Positions 54,147 through 62,978 of a stretch of DNA of 64,000 bases are shown piece by piece. This stretch comes from Maritimibacter fusiformis (GTDB lineage: Bacteria > Pseudomonadota > Alphaproteobacteria > Rhodobacterales > Rhodobacteraceae). The position numbers and the translations under genes are program-made. The notes beneath the pieces were generated by a model, which saw only the letters and a program-made list of their open reading frames with translations, had not been told where the DNA came from and did not search any database. Positions within the stretch are counted from its first letter, which is position 1. Every line of letters starts with the position of its first letter. The stretch covers positions 434,001-498,000 of the forward strand of contig NZ_VSIY01000003.1 of NCBI RefSeq assembly GCF_008086115.1, written 5' to 3'.

Positions 54147-55070
54147 ATGCTGGGGATGATTTCGCACTACGAGTGCCTCGACCACGTGACCGGCGATCTG
54201 CACCCCGACACCCCGGCGCGGCTCGAGGCGATCAACAACCAGCTGATCGCCTCGGGCATGGATTACGTCCTGCGCCATTTCGATGCGCCGCTGGTCAGCC
54301 GCGAGGAACTGGGCCGGGTGCATGACGCGGCCTATCTCGACCGCGTCTATGCGATGGCGCCCGGTCCCGGCGGCGCCCCGGTCGAGATCGACGGCGACAC
54401 GGTGATGAGCCCGGGCACCCTGCGCGCCGCCGAACGCGCCGCCGGGGCCGGTGTCATGGCCGTCGACCTGGTGATGCAGGGCGACGTGAAACCGGTATTC
54501 TGCGCCATCCGCCCGCCCGGCCATCACGCGGTGCGCGGCCAGGCGATGGGCTTTTGCCTGTTCAACAACATCGCCGTCGCCGCCGCCCACGCGATGGAGG
54601 CGCACGGGCTCGAGCGGGTGGCGATCGTGGATTTCGACGTGCACCACGGCAACGGCACCGAGGACATTTTCAAGGGCGACAGGCGGGTGCTGTTCTGCTC
54701 GTCCTTCCAGCACCCGTTCTACCCCTTTACCGGGCATGAGAAAGAGACCGAGAACCTGGTCGACGTGCCGCTGCCCGCCGGCGCCGGGTCCGAGGAGTTC
54801 CGCGCCGCGATCGCCGACCACTGGTTGCCGCATCTGAACAGTTTCGCGCCGCAGATGCTGTTCATCTCGGCCGGTTTCGACGCCCATGTCGCCGACGACA
54901 TGTCGTCGATCTCGCTGGTCGATGGCGACTATGCCTGGCTGACCGAACAGCTCGTCGCCGTGGCCGCGCGCCATTGCGACGGGCGGATCGTCTCGATGCT
55001 CGAGGGCGGCTATGAGCCGGCCACGCTGGCGCGCTCGGTGGTGGCGCATCTGAAGGTGTTGTTGGGCTAG
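54147..55070 (+). CDS. histone deacetylase/AcuC family deacetylase
   Basis: A 307-residue zinc amidohydrolase. Catalytic His126-His127 (RPPGHHAVRG), zinc ligands Asp164 and His166 in VDFDVHHGNGT, and a later Asp in SAGFDAH are intact. Such enzymes deacetylate proteins (AcuC) or polyamines. It is co-transcribed with the Pat-like gene (22 bp gap), which points to reversal of that protein's lysine acetylation. AGGAAAGG precedes the ATG. It is convergent with the M20 gene. Confidence 0.92.
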   Translation: MLGMISHYECLDHVTGDLHPDTPARLEAINNQLIASGMDYVLRHFDAPLVSREELGRVHDAAYLDRVYAMAPGPGGAPVEIDGDTVMSPGTLRAAERAAGAGVMAVDLVMQGDVKPVFCAIRPPGHHAVRGQAMGFCLFNNIAVAAAHAMEAHGLERVAIVDFDVHHGNGTEDIFKGDRRVLFCSSFQHPFYPFTGHEKETENLVDVPLPAGAGSEEFRAAIADHWLPHLNSFAPQMLFISAGFDAHVADDMSSISLVDGDYAWLTEQLVAVAARHCDGRIVSMLEGGYEPATLARSVVAHLKVLLG

Positions 55071-55092
55071 AAGGGGGCGGGCCGGCGCGCGC

Positions 55093-56385
55093 TCACACCG
55101 CCTCGACGCCGCACCACTCCGCCACGAACAGCGCCGTCGCCTTGGTCACCCGGCGCATGCTCTCGAGTTCCACGCGTTCGTTGAACCCGTGGATCGCCTC
55201 GGCGCGCGGGCCATAGACCAGCGCGGGAATACCGGCATAGAGCCCGAAGAACCGCGCATCCGTGGTCGCGGTGATCGCCACCCGTTCGAGCGGGCCGCCG
55301 GTCACCGCCCGGTGCGCCCCCTCAAGCGCCGACACCGCCGCCCGCGCCGCCTCGCTTTCGTCCTCGGCCACCGCATAGCCCTCGGCCCGGAACCCGTGGC
55401 AGATCACCTCCGGCAGGCTCTCGCGCAGAAAGGCGTTGTCCTGCGCCGCATCATGCAGCACCGCCTCGATCTCGGCCCGGGCCGCCGCGATGTCCTGCCC
55501 CGGATAGATGCCCATGCGCACGTCGAACACGCACCAGGACGGCACCGAACTGGCCCAGTCGCCGCCCTCGATCCGCCCGATATTGAGGTTCAGCGGATGC
55601 GCCACCCCGGCAAAACCCGGATGCCGCGCCTCGTCGGCATTCCACCTGTCCTCCAACGCGTGCAGCGCCGCGATCAGCGGCACCGCCGCCTCGATCGCAT
55701 TGGCCCCGGTCCCGGCATAGGCGACATGGGTGGGCCGCCCGCGCAGACGCACCTGCAACCACAACACCCCGACCTGCGCCGAGACCAGCGCCTCGGCGAA
55801 GGGCTCGGGGATCAGGGCCGCCTCGGCGCGGTAGCCGCGCTGAAGACAGGCCAGCGCGCCGTTGCCGGTGCACTCCTCCTCGACCACCGATTGCACGAAG
55901 ACATCCGCCGCCGGCGCCAGCCCGGCGCCGCGCAGCGCATCCAGCGCAAAGAGGTTGCCCGCCAGTCCCGCCTTCATGTCGCCCGCGCCCCGGCCATACA
56001 TCCAGCCGCCTTCGACGCGCGGCGCATAGGGCGGGCTGTCCCACATGTCGTGCGGCCCCTCGGGCACCACGTCGATATGCCCGTTCAGGATCAGCGAACG
56101 CCCGCGCGGATTGCGCACGCGGTGCGCCCCGACCACGTTGACCGCATCGTCATAGTCGCCGATCACCGGCGAAAACCCCGGCATGTCGCGGATATCCGCC
56201 ACGTCGATGCGCCAGCGGTCGACCTCGTAGCCGCGCGCCGCCAGCGCCTCGGCCATCATCGCCTGCGCGCCCTGCTCATGGCCCCGTGTCGAAGGATGGC
56301 GCGTCAACTCGGCCAGGAACTCCACCTGCTCGTCGAACCGCGCATCGACCTCGGCAAGGATACGCTCGCGTATGGTCTGATCCAT
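55093..56385 (-). CDS. M20-family deacylase (ArgE/DapE/YodQ-like)
   Basis: A 430-residue metallo-aminoacylase. It has HIDVVPEG with the metal-binding His and catalytic Asp, GRGAGDMKAGLAGNLFALDA, QSVVEEECTGNGALA with the catalytic Glu, and a late AIHGFNERVELESM His. It hydrolyses an N-acyl amino compound. GAGGGG lies 5 nt before ATG 56385. It is the last gene of the leftward cluster and corresponds in position to B. subtilis yodQ. Confidence 0.9.
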   Translation of the reverse strand: MDQTIRERILAEVDARFDEQVEFLAELTRHPSTRGHEQGAQAMMAEALAARGYEVDRWRIDVADIRDMPGFSPVIGDYDDAVNVVGAHRVRNPRGRSLILNGHIDVVPEGPHDMWDSPPYAPRVEGGWMYGRGAGDMKAGLAGNLFALDALRGAGLAPAADVFVQSVVEEECTGNGALACLQRGYRAEAALIPEPFAEALVSAQVGVLWLQVRLRGRPTHVAYAGTGANAIEAAVPLIAALHALEDRWNADEARHPGFAGVAHPLNLNIGRIEGGDWASSVPSWCVFDVRMGIYPGQDIAAARAEIEAVLHDAAQDNAFLRESLPEVICHGFRAEGYAVAEDESEAARAAVSALEGAHRAVTGGPLERVAITATTDARFFGLYAGIPALVYGPRAEAIHGFNERVELESMRRVTKATALFVAEWCGVEAV

Positions 56386-56394
56386 CGCCACCCC

Positions 56395-57027
56395 TCAGAA
56401 CCTCGGAATCTCGCCCTTGGGCCGGGCCAGCGGCGCGTCGGTGGCGGCGGCAACATCGGCAAAGCTCACCCCCTCGGCCAGTTCGCGCAGCACGAAGCCC
56501 GCGCGCGTCACGTCGATCACCGCCATGTCGGTGAACACCCGGTCGACACAGCGCCGCGCGGTCACCGGCAGGGTGCAGGCCCGGCGCAGCTTGGGCACGC
56601 CGTCGCGGTCGACATGGGTGGTCAGCACCACCACCCGGCGCGCCTTCTGCGCCAGTTCGATGCCGCCGCCGGCACCGGGCGAAAACCTTCCGGGGATCTT
56701 CCAGTTGGCCAGGTCGCCGGTCTCGGCCACCTCGAACGCGCCCAGCATCGTCAGGTCGAGCCGCCCCGAGCGCACCAGCGCAAAGCTCACCGCGCTGTCG
56801 AAGAACGCCGACCCCGGCACGGTCGAGACATAGGCCCCGCCCGCGTCGATCAGGTTGCGGTCGGCATGCTCCGGGGCCAGCGTGGGGCCGATGCCCGACA
56901 ACCCGTTCTCGGTATGTAGGCAGACCGGGAAATCCGCCGCCAAGTGGTCGACCACCTTGGTCGGCAGGCCGATCCCGAGGTTCACCACCATCCCCGGTGC
57001 GATCTCGCGCGCCGCGCGCGCGGTCAT
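56395..57027 (-). CDS. 3-oxoacid-type CoA-transferase subunit B (YodR-like)
   Basis: A 210-residue beta subunit with the GMVVNLGIGLPTKVVDHL start and the catalytic glutamate motif HTENGLSGIGP. It transfers CoA between acyl-CoA and a free acid together with subunit A. ATG 57027 has an AGGA site and lies 7 nt after the A subunit stop. It corresponds to yodR. Confidence 0.92.
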   Translation of the reverse strand: MTARAAREIAPGMVVNLGIGLPTKVVDHLAADFPVCLHTENGLSGIGPTLAPEHADRNLIDAGGAYVSTVPGSAFFDSAVSFALVRSGRLDLTMLGAFEVAETGDLANWKIPGRFSPGAGGGIELAQKARRVVVLTTHVDRDGVPKLRRACTLPVTARRCVDRVFTDMAVIDVTRAGFVLRELAEGVSFADVAAATDAPLARPKGEIPRF

Positions 57028-57034
57028 CCGTTTC

Positions 57035-57727
57035 CTAGCGTCGGACAATCTCGTATTCCTCGCTGATCCCCGCCATCGCCACCACGTGATCGACGAACGG
57101 CCCCGGCGTGTGCACCGCGTCAGGTTCAAGCCCGCCCAGCGGCAGGACCGTCTCGGCCTCGGCGATCACGCGCCCGGCGGCCATCGCCATCAGCGGGTTG
57201 AAATTGCGCGCGGTGGCGTCATAGCCGAGGTTGCCGAACACATCCGCCCGCGCGGCATGGATCAGGGCCACGTCGGCGGTCAGCGCGGTTTCGACCATGC
57301 CCGCCGCGCCTTTCACCTCGATGCGCATCTTGCCATTCGCAAGCTCGGTCTCCATCGCGATATCGGTGACGATCCCGGCCAGCCCGGCGCCACCGGCGCG
57401 CACGCGCTCCGCCAGTATCCCCTGGGCGCAGAACTCCACCTCGATCTCGCCCGCGTTCATCATCGCCACCGCGCGCGGGTTCAGCCCGATATGCGTGGTG
57501 ATCAGCCGCGCCACCTGCCCGTTCGCCAACAGGTGATCGACACCCATGCCCTTTTCGTTGGCGTCGTTCTTGATGATGGTCAGCCCCGTCTGCCCCTGCC
57601 GCACAAGCTCGCGGATCAATGAGAACGGCGTGCCCGGCACGCCGAATCCGCCCAGCATCACGGTCGCCCCGTCCGTGATATGCGCCACCGCCTCGGACAT
57701 CGTGCTGGTCTTGTCGGGCAGCCTCAT
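57035..57727 (-). CDS. 3-oxoacid-type CoA-transferase subunit A (YodS-like)
   Basis: A 230-residue alpha subunit: SEAVAHITDGATVMLGGFGV at the N-terminus, GQVARLITTHIGLNPRAVAM for CoA binding, and GVDHLLANG. It overlaps the aminotransferase stop by 4 nt. The A-B pair probably activates the carboxylate produced after transamination, but the specificity is not readable. It corresponds to yodS. Confidence 0.92.
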   Translation of the reverse strand: MRLPDKTSTMSEAVAHITDGATVMLGGFGVPGTPFSLIRELVRQGQTGLTIIKNDANEKGMGVDHLLANGQVARLITTHIGLNPRAVAMMNAGEIEVEFCAQGILAERVRAGGAGLAGIVTDIAMETELANGKMRIEVKGAAGMVETALTADVALIHAARADVFGNLGYDATARNFNPLMAMAAGRVIAEAETVLPLGGLEPDAVHTPGPFVDHVVAMAGISEEYEIVRR

Positions 57728-59064
57728 GCGGTGCCCTCGCGCGGCAAACCGGCCTCGTCCGCGAAGGCGTCGAGGGCGGCCGTCAGCAGGTCCATGATCT
57801 CGTCCACCTGCGCCTCGGTCACGATCAAGGGCGGGCAGATCAGGAAATGATCGCCCTCGATGCCGCCGCGGGTGCGGCGCGAATAGATGATCAGCCCCAT
57901 GTCATAGGCGATATCGACCAGCCGGCTGTGCGCGTTCAGGCCCTTGGGCAGCGGCTCCATGCTGTCGCGGTCGCTGACCATCTCGAACGCCAGCAAGAGC
58001 CCCTTGCCGCGCACGTCGCCGATGAAGGGATAACGCTCCATCAGCCCGATCAGCCGCGCCTTCAGCACCTCGCCCATAGCGCCTGCATTGGCCACCAGCC
58101 CGGCGCGTTCGACCTCGTCCAGCACCGCCAGCCCGGCGGCGCAGGCCAAGGGGTTTCCGGCATAGGTAAAGCCGTGCAGGAACCCGCCCGCGTCCAGCAC
58201 CGCGTCGACGATGTCGTGCCGCGCCACCATCGCCCCCAGCGGCGCGTAACCGGCGGCAAACCCCTTGGACAGCGCCACGATATCGGGGGCGATGCCCCAG
58301 TGTTCGGCGGCAAGGAACTTGCCGGTGCGCCCGGCGCCCGTCATCACCTCGTCGTGGATCAGCAGGATGCCATATTCGTCGCAAATCTCGCGGATGCGCC
58401 CGTAATAGCTGTCAGGTGCGACCAGCGCGCCGGTCGAGGCACCCCCGACCGGCTCCATGATGAAGGCCAGCACGGTCTCGGGCCCCTGCGCTTCGATCTC
58501 GGCGCGCAGAAGCTCGGCATATTTTAGCCCGCGCTCATCGTCCGTCAGGTTGTCGCGGTCGAGATAGCAGGTCGGCGCCGCGATCTTGGGCATGTCGCGC
58601 ATCATCGGATCGAACGGCCGCGCCAGCGGGTCGTATCCGGTCAGCGCCAGCGCCCCCAGCGTGCAGCCGTGATACGAGGGAAAGCGCGAAATCACCTTCC
58701 AGCGCGACGCCTCGCCTTGCGTGATCGCGTATTGCCGCGCCAGCTTGATCGCGCTTTCCACCGCCTCCGACCCGCCCGAAACGAAGAACACCCGGTCCAG
58801 CCCCGCAGGCATCAGGGCGGCGGTGCGCGCCGCCAGATCCTCGGACGCCTCGGTTCGGAAATGCAGCCGGTAGCCGAAGGTGGCGCGGTCCATCTGCGCC
58901 TTCATCGCGGCGAGGACGCGGGGGTTGGAGTGCCCGATATTGGACACCATCGCGCCGGACGAGCCGTCGATATACCGTTTGCCCGACTGGTCGAAGAGAT
59001 AGATCCCCTCGCCCCGGTCCAGGAACGGGCGCGGCTGGCGCGACTGGTAGAAAAGGTTCGACAT
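57724..59064 (-). CDS. class III PLP-dependent aminotransferase (YodT-like)
   Basis: A 446-residue omega-type aminotransferase. It has FVSGGSEAVESAIKLARQYA, LLIHDEVMTGAGRTGKF with the PLP-contacting Asp, and ALSKGFAAGYAPLGAMVA with the Schiff-base Lys. Such enzymes act on amines, beta-amino acids or omega-amino acids rather than alpha-amino acids. It starts at the end of the transporter genes and overlaps the CoA-transferase. It corresponds to yodT. Confidence 0.94.
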   Translation of the reverse strand: MSNLFYQSRQPRPFLDRGEGIYLFDQSGKRYIDGSSGAMVSNIGHSNPRVLAAMKAQMDRATFGYRLHFRTEASEDLAARTAALMPAGLDRVFFVSGGSEAVESAIKLARQYAITQGEASRWKVISRFPSYHGCTLGALALTGYDPLARPFDPMMRDMPKIAAPTCYLDRDNLTDDERGLKYAELLRAEIEAQGPETVLAFIMEPVGGASTGALVAPDSYYGRIREICDEYGILLIHDEVMTGAGRTGKFLAAEHWGIAPDIVALSKGFAAGYAPLGAMVARHDIVDAVLDAGGFLHGFTYAGNPLACAAGLAVLDEVERAGLVANAGAMGEVLKARLIGLMERYPFIGDVRGKGLLLAFEMVSDRDSMEPLPKGLNAHSRLVDIAYDMGLIIYSRRTRGGIEGDHFLICPPLIVTEAQVDEIMDLLTAALDAFADEAGLPREGTA

Positions 59065-59067
59065 GGC

Positions 59068-59841
59068 CTACCTGTTGGCGTTGGCGAGGTGTTTTCGCAG
59101 GAAATTCTGGGTGCGCTCGTTATCGGGGTTGCGAAAGATCTTCTCCGGCGGCCCCTCTTCCACCACCACGCCCTGATCCATGAACAGAACCCGGTCGCAG
59201 ACCGATTCCGCGAATCCCATCTCGTGCGTGACGATCACCATCGTCATGTGTTCCTCGGCCAGCTTCTTCATCACCAGGTTGACCTCCTCGACCAGTTCCG
59301 GGTCGAGCGCCGATGTCGCCTCGTCGAACAGCATCACCTTGGGTTTCATCGCCAGCGCGCGGGCAATCGCGACGCGCTGCTTCTGCCCACCCGACAGCCG
59401 CGACGGGTAATAGTCGATCCGGTCGATCATCCCGACCTTCTCCAGTTGCTCGCGCGCCAGTTCCTCGGCCTCGTCGTCCGACAGGCCCTTGAGCATCTTC
59501 GGCGCCAGCGTCACGTTCTCGCGCACCGACAGGTGCGGAAACAGGTTGAAGTGCTGAAACACCATGCCGATGTTCTGGCGCACCTGGTTGATGTGTTTCT
59601 CGTATTGCCGGTGCGGCAGCTTCTTGTTGATCTGCACATCCTCCAGCCAGACCTCGCCCGCGGTCAGCGGATCGAGGTCGTTGATCGCGCGCAACAGCGT
59701 CGACTTGCCCGAGCCGGACGGGCCGATGATCGCGACGATCTGGCCGCGGTTCACCCGCAGGCTGATGTCTTTCAGGACCTCGAGCTTGCCATAGCTTTTC
59801 TTGGCGTTGCGGATGTCGAGAAAGGGTTTCTCGTCGGTCAT
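59068..59841 (-). CDS. polar amino-acid ABC transporter ATP-binding protein
   Basis: A 257-residue ATPase of the GlnQ/HisP family: Walker [14 protein letters not shown], signature [19 protein letters not shown], Walker [15 protein letters not shown] and H-loop VIVTHEMGF. It serves the two permeases and the binding protein of this cluster. It ends 3 nt before the aminotransferase start. Confidence 0.94.
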   Translation of the reverse strand: MTDEKPFLDIRNAKKSYGKLEVLKDISLRVNRGQIVAIIGPSGSGKSTLLRAINDLDPLTAGEVWLEDVQINKKLPHRQYEKHINQVRQNIGMVFQHFNLFPHLSVRENVTLAPKMLKGLSDDEAEELAREQLEKVGMIDRIDYYPSRLSGGQKQRVAIARALAMKPKVMLFDEATSALDPELVEEVNLVMKKLAEEHMTMVIVTHEMGFAESVCDRVLFMDQGVVVEEGPPEKIFRNPDNERTQNFLRKHLANANR

Positions 59842-59856
59842 GCTGCTCCCTCCGGC

Positions 59857-60513
59857 CTAGCGCGCGGCCTGGATGCGGCGCTCGATCCGGCGCAGCACCC
59901 ATTCCATGCCAAGGTTGATGACGTAATAGAACGCCGCCGCGACGACGTAGAATTCGAACGGTCGATAGGTGCGCCCGATGGCGCGCTGCGCCGACAGGGT
60001 CAGTTCCGACACCCCGATCACCGACACCAGCGCCGAGTCCTTCAGCAGCGCGATCATGTTGTTGCCGATCGGCGGGATCACGTCGCGCACCGCCTGCGGC
60101 ACCACCACCTTGCGCAGCGCCTGCCCGCGCGACAGGCCAAGGGTGCGCGCCGCCTCCATCTGGCCACGGTCCACCGCGACGATCGCGGTCTGGATCAGTT
60201 CCGAGTTGTAGACCGCGAAATGCAGCCCCAGCCCGATCACCCCGGCGACGAAGGCCGGCAGGTCGATGCCCACCTGCACCAGCCCGAAATAGATCAGGAA
60301 CAGTTGCAGCAAGAGCGGCGTGCCCATGAACAGCCATTCGAACAGGCGAAACGGCAACCGGATGATCCAGTGGGTATAAAGCGCGATGACGGCGAAGAAG
60401 ATGCCGCCGAAAAAGCTCAGGATCGCGGCCCCGGCGGTGATGCCGATGGTCCACAGCACCCCCAGCAGGATGATGTCGAGGAACTTGGGAACGACCGAGA
60501 AATCAAGCCCCAT
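59857..60513 (-). CDS. polar amino-acid ABC transporter permease 1
   Basis: A 218-residue permease of the HisM/GlnP family with about five membrane segments and the EAA-type loop GQMEAARTLGLSRGQALRKV that docks the ATPase. It is 15 bp before the ATPase gene and 27 bp after the second permease. Confidence 0.92.
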   Translation of the reverse strand: MGLDFSVVPKFLDIILLGVLWTIGITAGAAILSFFGGIFFAVIALYTHWIIRLPFRLFEWLFMGTPLLLQLFLIYFGLVQVGIDLPAFVAGVIGLGLHFAVYNSELIQTAIVAVDRGQMEAARTLGLSRGQALRKVVVPQAVRDVIPPIGNNMIALLKDSALVSVIGVSELTLSAQRAIGRTYRPFEFYVVAAAFYYVINLGMEWVLRRIERRIQAAR

Positions 60514-60540
60514 GCCGGCCTCCTGTCTGCGCCCGCCCGC

Positions 60541-61188
60541 TCATACGATCCGCGCCCGGCGGTCGAGCCAGGCGATGCCGCGCCCGGTCACGTAGATGAT
60601 CACCATGTAGAGAACCCCCGCCAGCAGGAACATTTCGAACGGCTTGTAGGTCGACCCGATGTAGCGCTGCGCCGTATAGGTCAGCTCGATCACCGAGATC
60701 GGCGCGACCAGCGCTGTGCCCTTGATCAGCGCGTTGATGTTGACGCCCAGGGGCCGGATCATCAGCCGCGCCGCCTGTGGCAGCACCACCTTGCGGAACG
60801 ACTGCACCTGGCTCATCCCCAGGGTGCGCGCAGCCTCGCGCTGGCCCTTGTCGATGGCGATGATCGCGCCGCGGATGGTCTCGGTCATGTAGGCGCCGAT
60901 ATTGACCCCCAGCCCGATCACGCCCGCCGAGAACGCGTCAAGCTGGATGCCGATCTGCGGCCCGCCGAAGTAGAGGATGAAAAGCTGGATCAGCGCCGGC
61001 GTGCCCCGGATCACGCTGACATAGGCCGCCCCGATCCAGCGCAGCGCCGCGAACCGCGACAGCCGCGCCGCCGCGCCGAGCGAACCCATGATCAGCCCCA
61101 GGATGGTGGTCAGCACCGACAGCTCGATCGTGACCACCGCCGCCTTGAGGAAGAACGGGTAGACCCGCATCATCAGATCGACATCCAT
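60541..61188 (-). CDS. polar amino-acid ABC transporter permease 2
   Basis: A 215-residue permease of the same family with the docking loop GQREAARTLGMSQVQSFRKV. The pair of distinct permeases implies a heterodimeric channel. It starts 12 bp after the creatininase-family gene, in the same leftward transcript. Confidence 0.92.
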   Translation of the reverse strand: MDVDLMMRVYPFFLKAAVVTIELSVLTTILGLIMGSLGAAARLSRFAALRWIGAAYVSVIRGTPALIQLFILYFGGPQIGIQLDAFSAGVIGLGVNIGAYMTETIRGAIIAIDKGQREAARTLGMSQVQSFRKVVLPQAARLMIRPLGVNINALIKGTALVAPISVIELTYTAQRYIGSTYKPFEMFLLAGVLYMVIIYVTGRGIAWLDRRARIV

Positions 61189-61200
61189 CGCCCCGCCCCT

Positions 61201-61995
61201 CTAGTGATGGTCCACGCGCTCGAGGATCGGCAGCGCGCGGATCTCGCGCACCAGCGCCGTGGTCTCCTCGATCGCGGCCTCCAGGAATTTGCGCCCGGTC
61301 TCGGCATCGGCCACCGTCGGATCGCCCATCGTGCCGTCGGGCGACACCGCCGACCACCAGCGCATCAGCATCGCCCGTCCCCCGCCGCGCGCCAGGTCGA
61401 GGTTGAAGAACCGGCTGTCGGGATCATGCAGGTTCTGCGCCGCCGCCTTGCCCAGGTCGACATGCTCGGGGTGCAGATGCAGATACATCGCCGCCTCGAA
61501 CTCGCCGGCATGCGCGATGCCGCCGGTCTCGGACTTGCGATGTTCGTTGATCCGCTCGGAACACAGGTTCCAGTAGCTTGCCGACACGCAGATCACCCCG
61601 GTTTCGATCACCGTCTTGCGCGCGGCAAGGTCCAGCACCGGGTGGTTGGAGCCATGCGAATTCAACAGCAGAATACGCCGGAACCCGTGATGCGCCAGCG
61701 ACCGGGTGATGTCGCAGACAAAGGCGATCAGCGTTTCCGGCCCGATCCAGATCACGCCGGGGAAATCCTTGTGATGCTCGTTGAAGCCATAAGGCACCGG
61801 CGGCATCACCAGCACCTCCTCGGGCGCCGCCGCCGCCACGCCATTGGCCACCGCCATGCCCAGCACCGTGTCGGTATCGAGCGGCATGTGCGGCCCGTGG
61901 TCCTCGGTCGCCGAGACGTTCAGGATCACGACCCGATCCTTGTCGATGTCGCGCACCTCTTGCCAGGTCAGCTTGGCGTAGTCGGTCGTCGTCAT
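61201..61995 (-). CDS. creatininase-family amidohydrolase
   Basis: A 264-residue metal-dependent hydrolase of the creatininase family. Glu31, His33 and Asp42 (SATEDHGPHMPLDTDT) have the Glu-x-His-x8-Asp spacing of the binuclear metal site, and LNSHGSNHPVL and HAGEFEAAMYL follow. The family opens cyclic amides such as creatinine or hydrolyses formamides and peptides. Between the binding protein and permeases it may process the imported compound. ATG 61995 was chosen over a start 15 nt further up. Confidence 0.9.
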   Translation of the reverse strand: MTTTDYAKLTWQEVRDIDKDRVVILNVSATEDHGPHMPLDTDTVLGMAVANGVAAAAPEEVLVMPPVPYGFNEHHKDFPGVIWIGPETLIAFVCDITRSLAHHGFRRILLLNSHGSNHPVLDLAARKTVIETGVICVSASYWNLCSERINEHRKSETGGIAHAGEFEAAMYLHLHPEHVDLGKAAAQNLHDPDSRFFNLDLARGGGRAMLMRWWSAVSPDGTMGDPTVADAETGRKFLEAAIEETTALVREIRALPILERVDHH

Positions 61996-62016
61996 GTCGT
62001 GAAAATCCAAAACGAG

Positions 62017-62042
62017 GCCCGCCGACCGTGGCCGGCGGGCCG
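62017..62042 (-). terminator. hairpin between binding-protein gene and creatininase gene
   Basis: GGCCCGCCG and CGGCGGGCC pair around ACCGTGGC. No T tract follows, so it is likely a partial terminator or mRNA stabiliser that keeps binding-protein expression higher than that of the downstream genes. Confidence 0.6.
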
Positions 62043-62050
62043 AAGCTGCA

Positions 62051-62833
62051 TCAGCGGATGTCGGCGCCGATCCATTCCATCGCGATCTCGGTATAGGTGC
62101 CGTCTTCCATCATCGCGTCGAGCGCCTCCTGCATCGCGGCGGCCAGGTCGGGGTTGCCCTCGCGGATGGCGAAGCCGGCGCCGAATTCCTCGGTCTCGAA
62201 CTCGATGGTGTCGTATTCCTGACCCTTCTCGTTCATCGCGAGAATCGCGGCGATCGAATCGTTCACGATCGCGTCGACACGCCCGTTCTCGAGCTCCAGC
62301 AGCAATTCCGGCAGCCCCTTGTAGGTGCGCACCTTCCAGCCGCGTTCGCGCGCCCATTCCTCGTGGGTCTCGCCCAGCGTCACGCCGATCTCGGCATCGG
62401 CAAGCTGGTCGATCGAGGTGAACTCGCTGCCGGGCTGGGTGAAGATCGCCCGCTTGGTGGTGTAATAGGGGCCGACGAAATCGACCACCTCGTCGCGCTC
62501 CTCGGTGATCGTCATCGAGCCGATCACAGTGTCATACTTGTTGGCCAGCAGCCCGCCGATGATGCCGTCCCACGCGGTCGTCACGATCTCGGCCTCGACG
62601 CCCATCCGCCGGGCGATTTCCTTGCCGATCGAGGGGTCGAAGCCGACCACCTCGTTCTGGTCGTTGACGAAGTTGAACGGCGGGTAGGCGCCGCTCATCG
62701 CGATGCGGATCACGCCGCGTTCCTTGATCGCCTCAAGTTCGTCGGCAAAAGCGCCCGAGGCGAACCCCAGCCCGGTCACCGCCGCGATGCCGGCCGTCGC
62801 CAGCGTCTTCACAATCGTCCTGCGCAAAACCAT
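62051..62833 (-). CDS. polar amino-acid ABC substrate-binding protein
   Basis: A 260-residue periplasmic binding protein with a signal peptide (VLRRTIVKTLATAGIAAVTG ... GAFAD) and the family signature GVIRIAMSGAYPPFNFVNDQ. It is the first gene of the leftward catabolic/transport cluster. Ligand unknown; the Asp/Glu and Arg positions of amino-acid binders cannot be judged by eye. Confidence 0.93.
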   Translation of the reverse strand: MVLRRTIVKTLATAGIAAVTGLGFASGAFADELEAIKERGVIRIAMSGAYPPFNFVNDQNEVVGFDPSIGKEIARRMGVEAEIVTTAWDGIIGGLLANKYDTVIGSMTITEERDEVVDFVGPYYTTKRAIFTQPGSEFTSIDQLADAEIGVTLGETHEEWARERGWKVRTYKGLPELLLELENGRVDAIVNDSIAAILAMNEKGQEYDTIEFETEEFGAGFAIREGNPDLAAAMQEALDAMMEDGTYTEIAMEWIGADIR

Positions 62834-62918
62834 GTCTCTCTCCCATGTCGGTCGCTTGCGTTTCCTCCGACCATGCGCCGGTTCGCCCGAAGGCCCGGCG
62901 CACGCTCTGGCGAAACGC

Positions 62919-62943
62919 TTGCATGCGGCGGTGCATCATGCAA
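62919..62943. promoter_or_regulatory. likely LysR operator (TTGCATG-N11-CATGCAA)
   Basis: A perfect 7-bp inverted repeat separated by exactly 11 bp, containing the T-N11-A pattern of LysR-type sites. It lies between the divergent binding-protein gene and the LysR gene, 86 bp and 36 bp from their respective starts. An AT-rich stretch follows at 62941-62980, probably the promoter. Confidence 0.75.
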
Positions 62944-62978
62944 ATAGATATGAGAAATCGAGAATATAGATTTGATCT

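Noticed and set aside
58669-62421. Open frame of 1250 codons on the plus strand
   Set aside because: It is antisense to the aminotransferase, ABC transporter and creatininase genes. Composition is extremely Arg/His-rich and no domain is recognisable.
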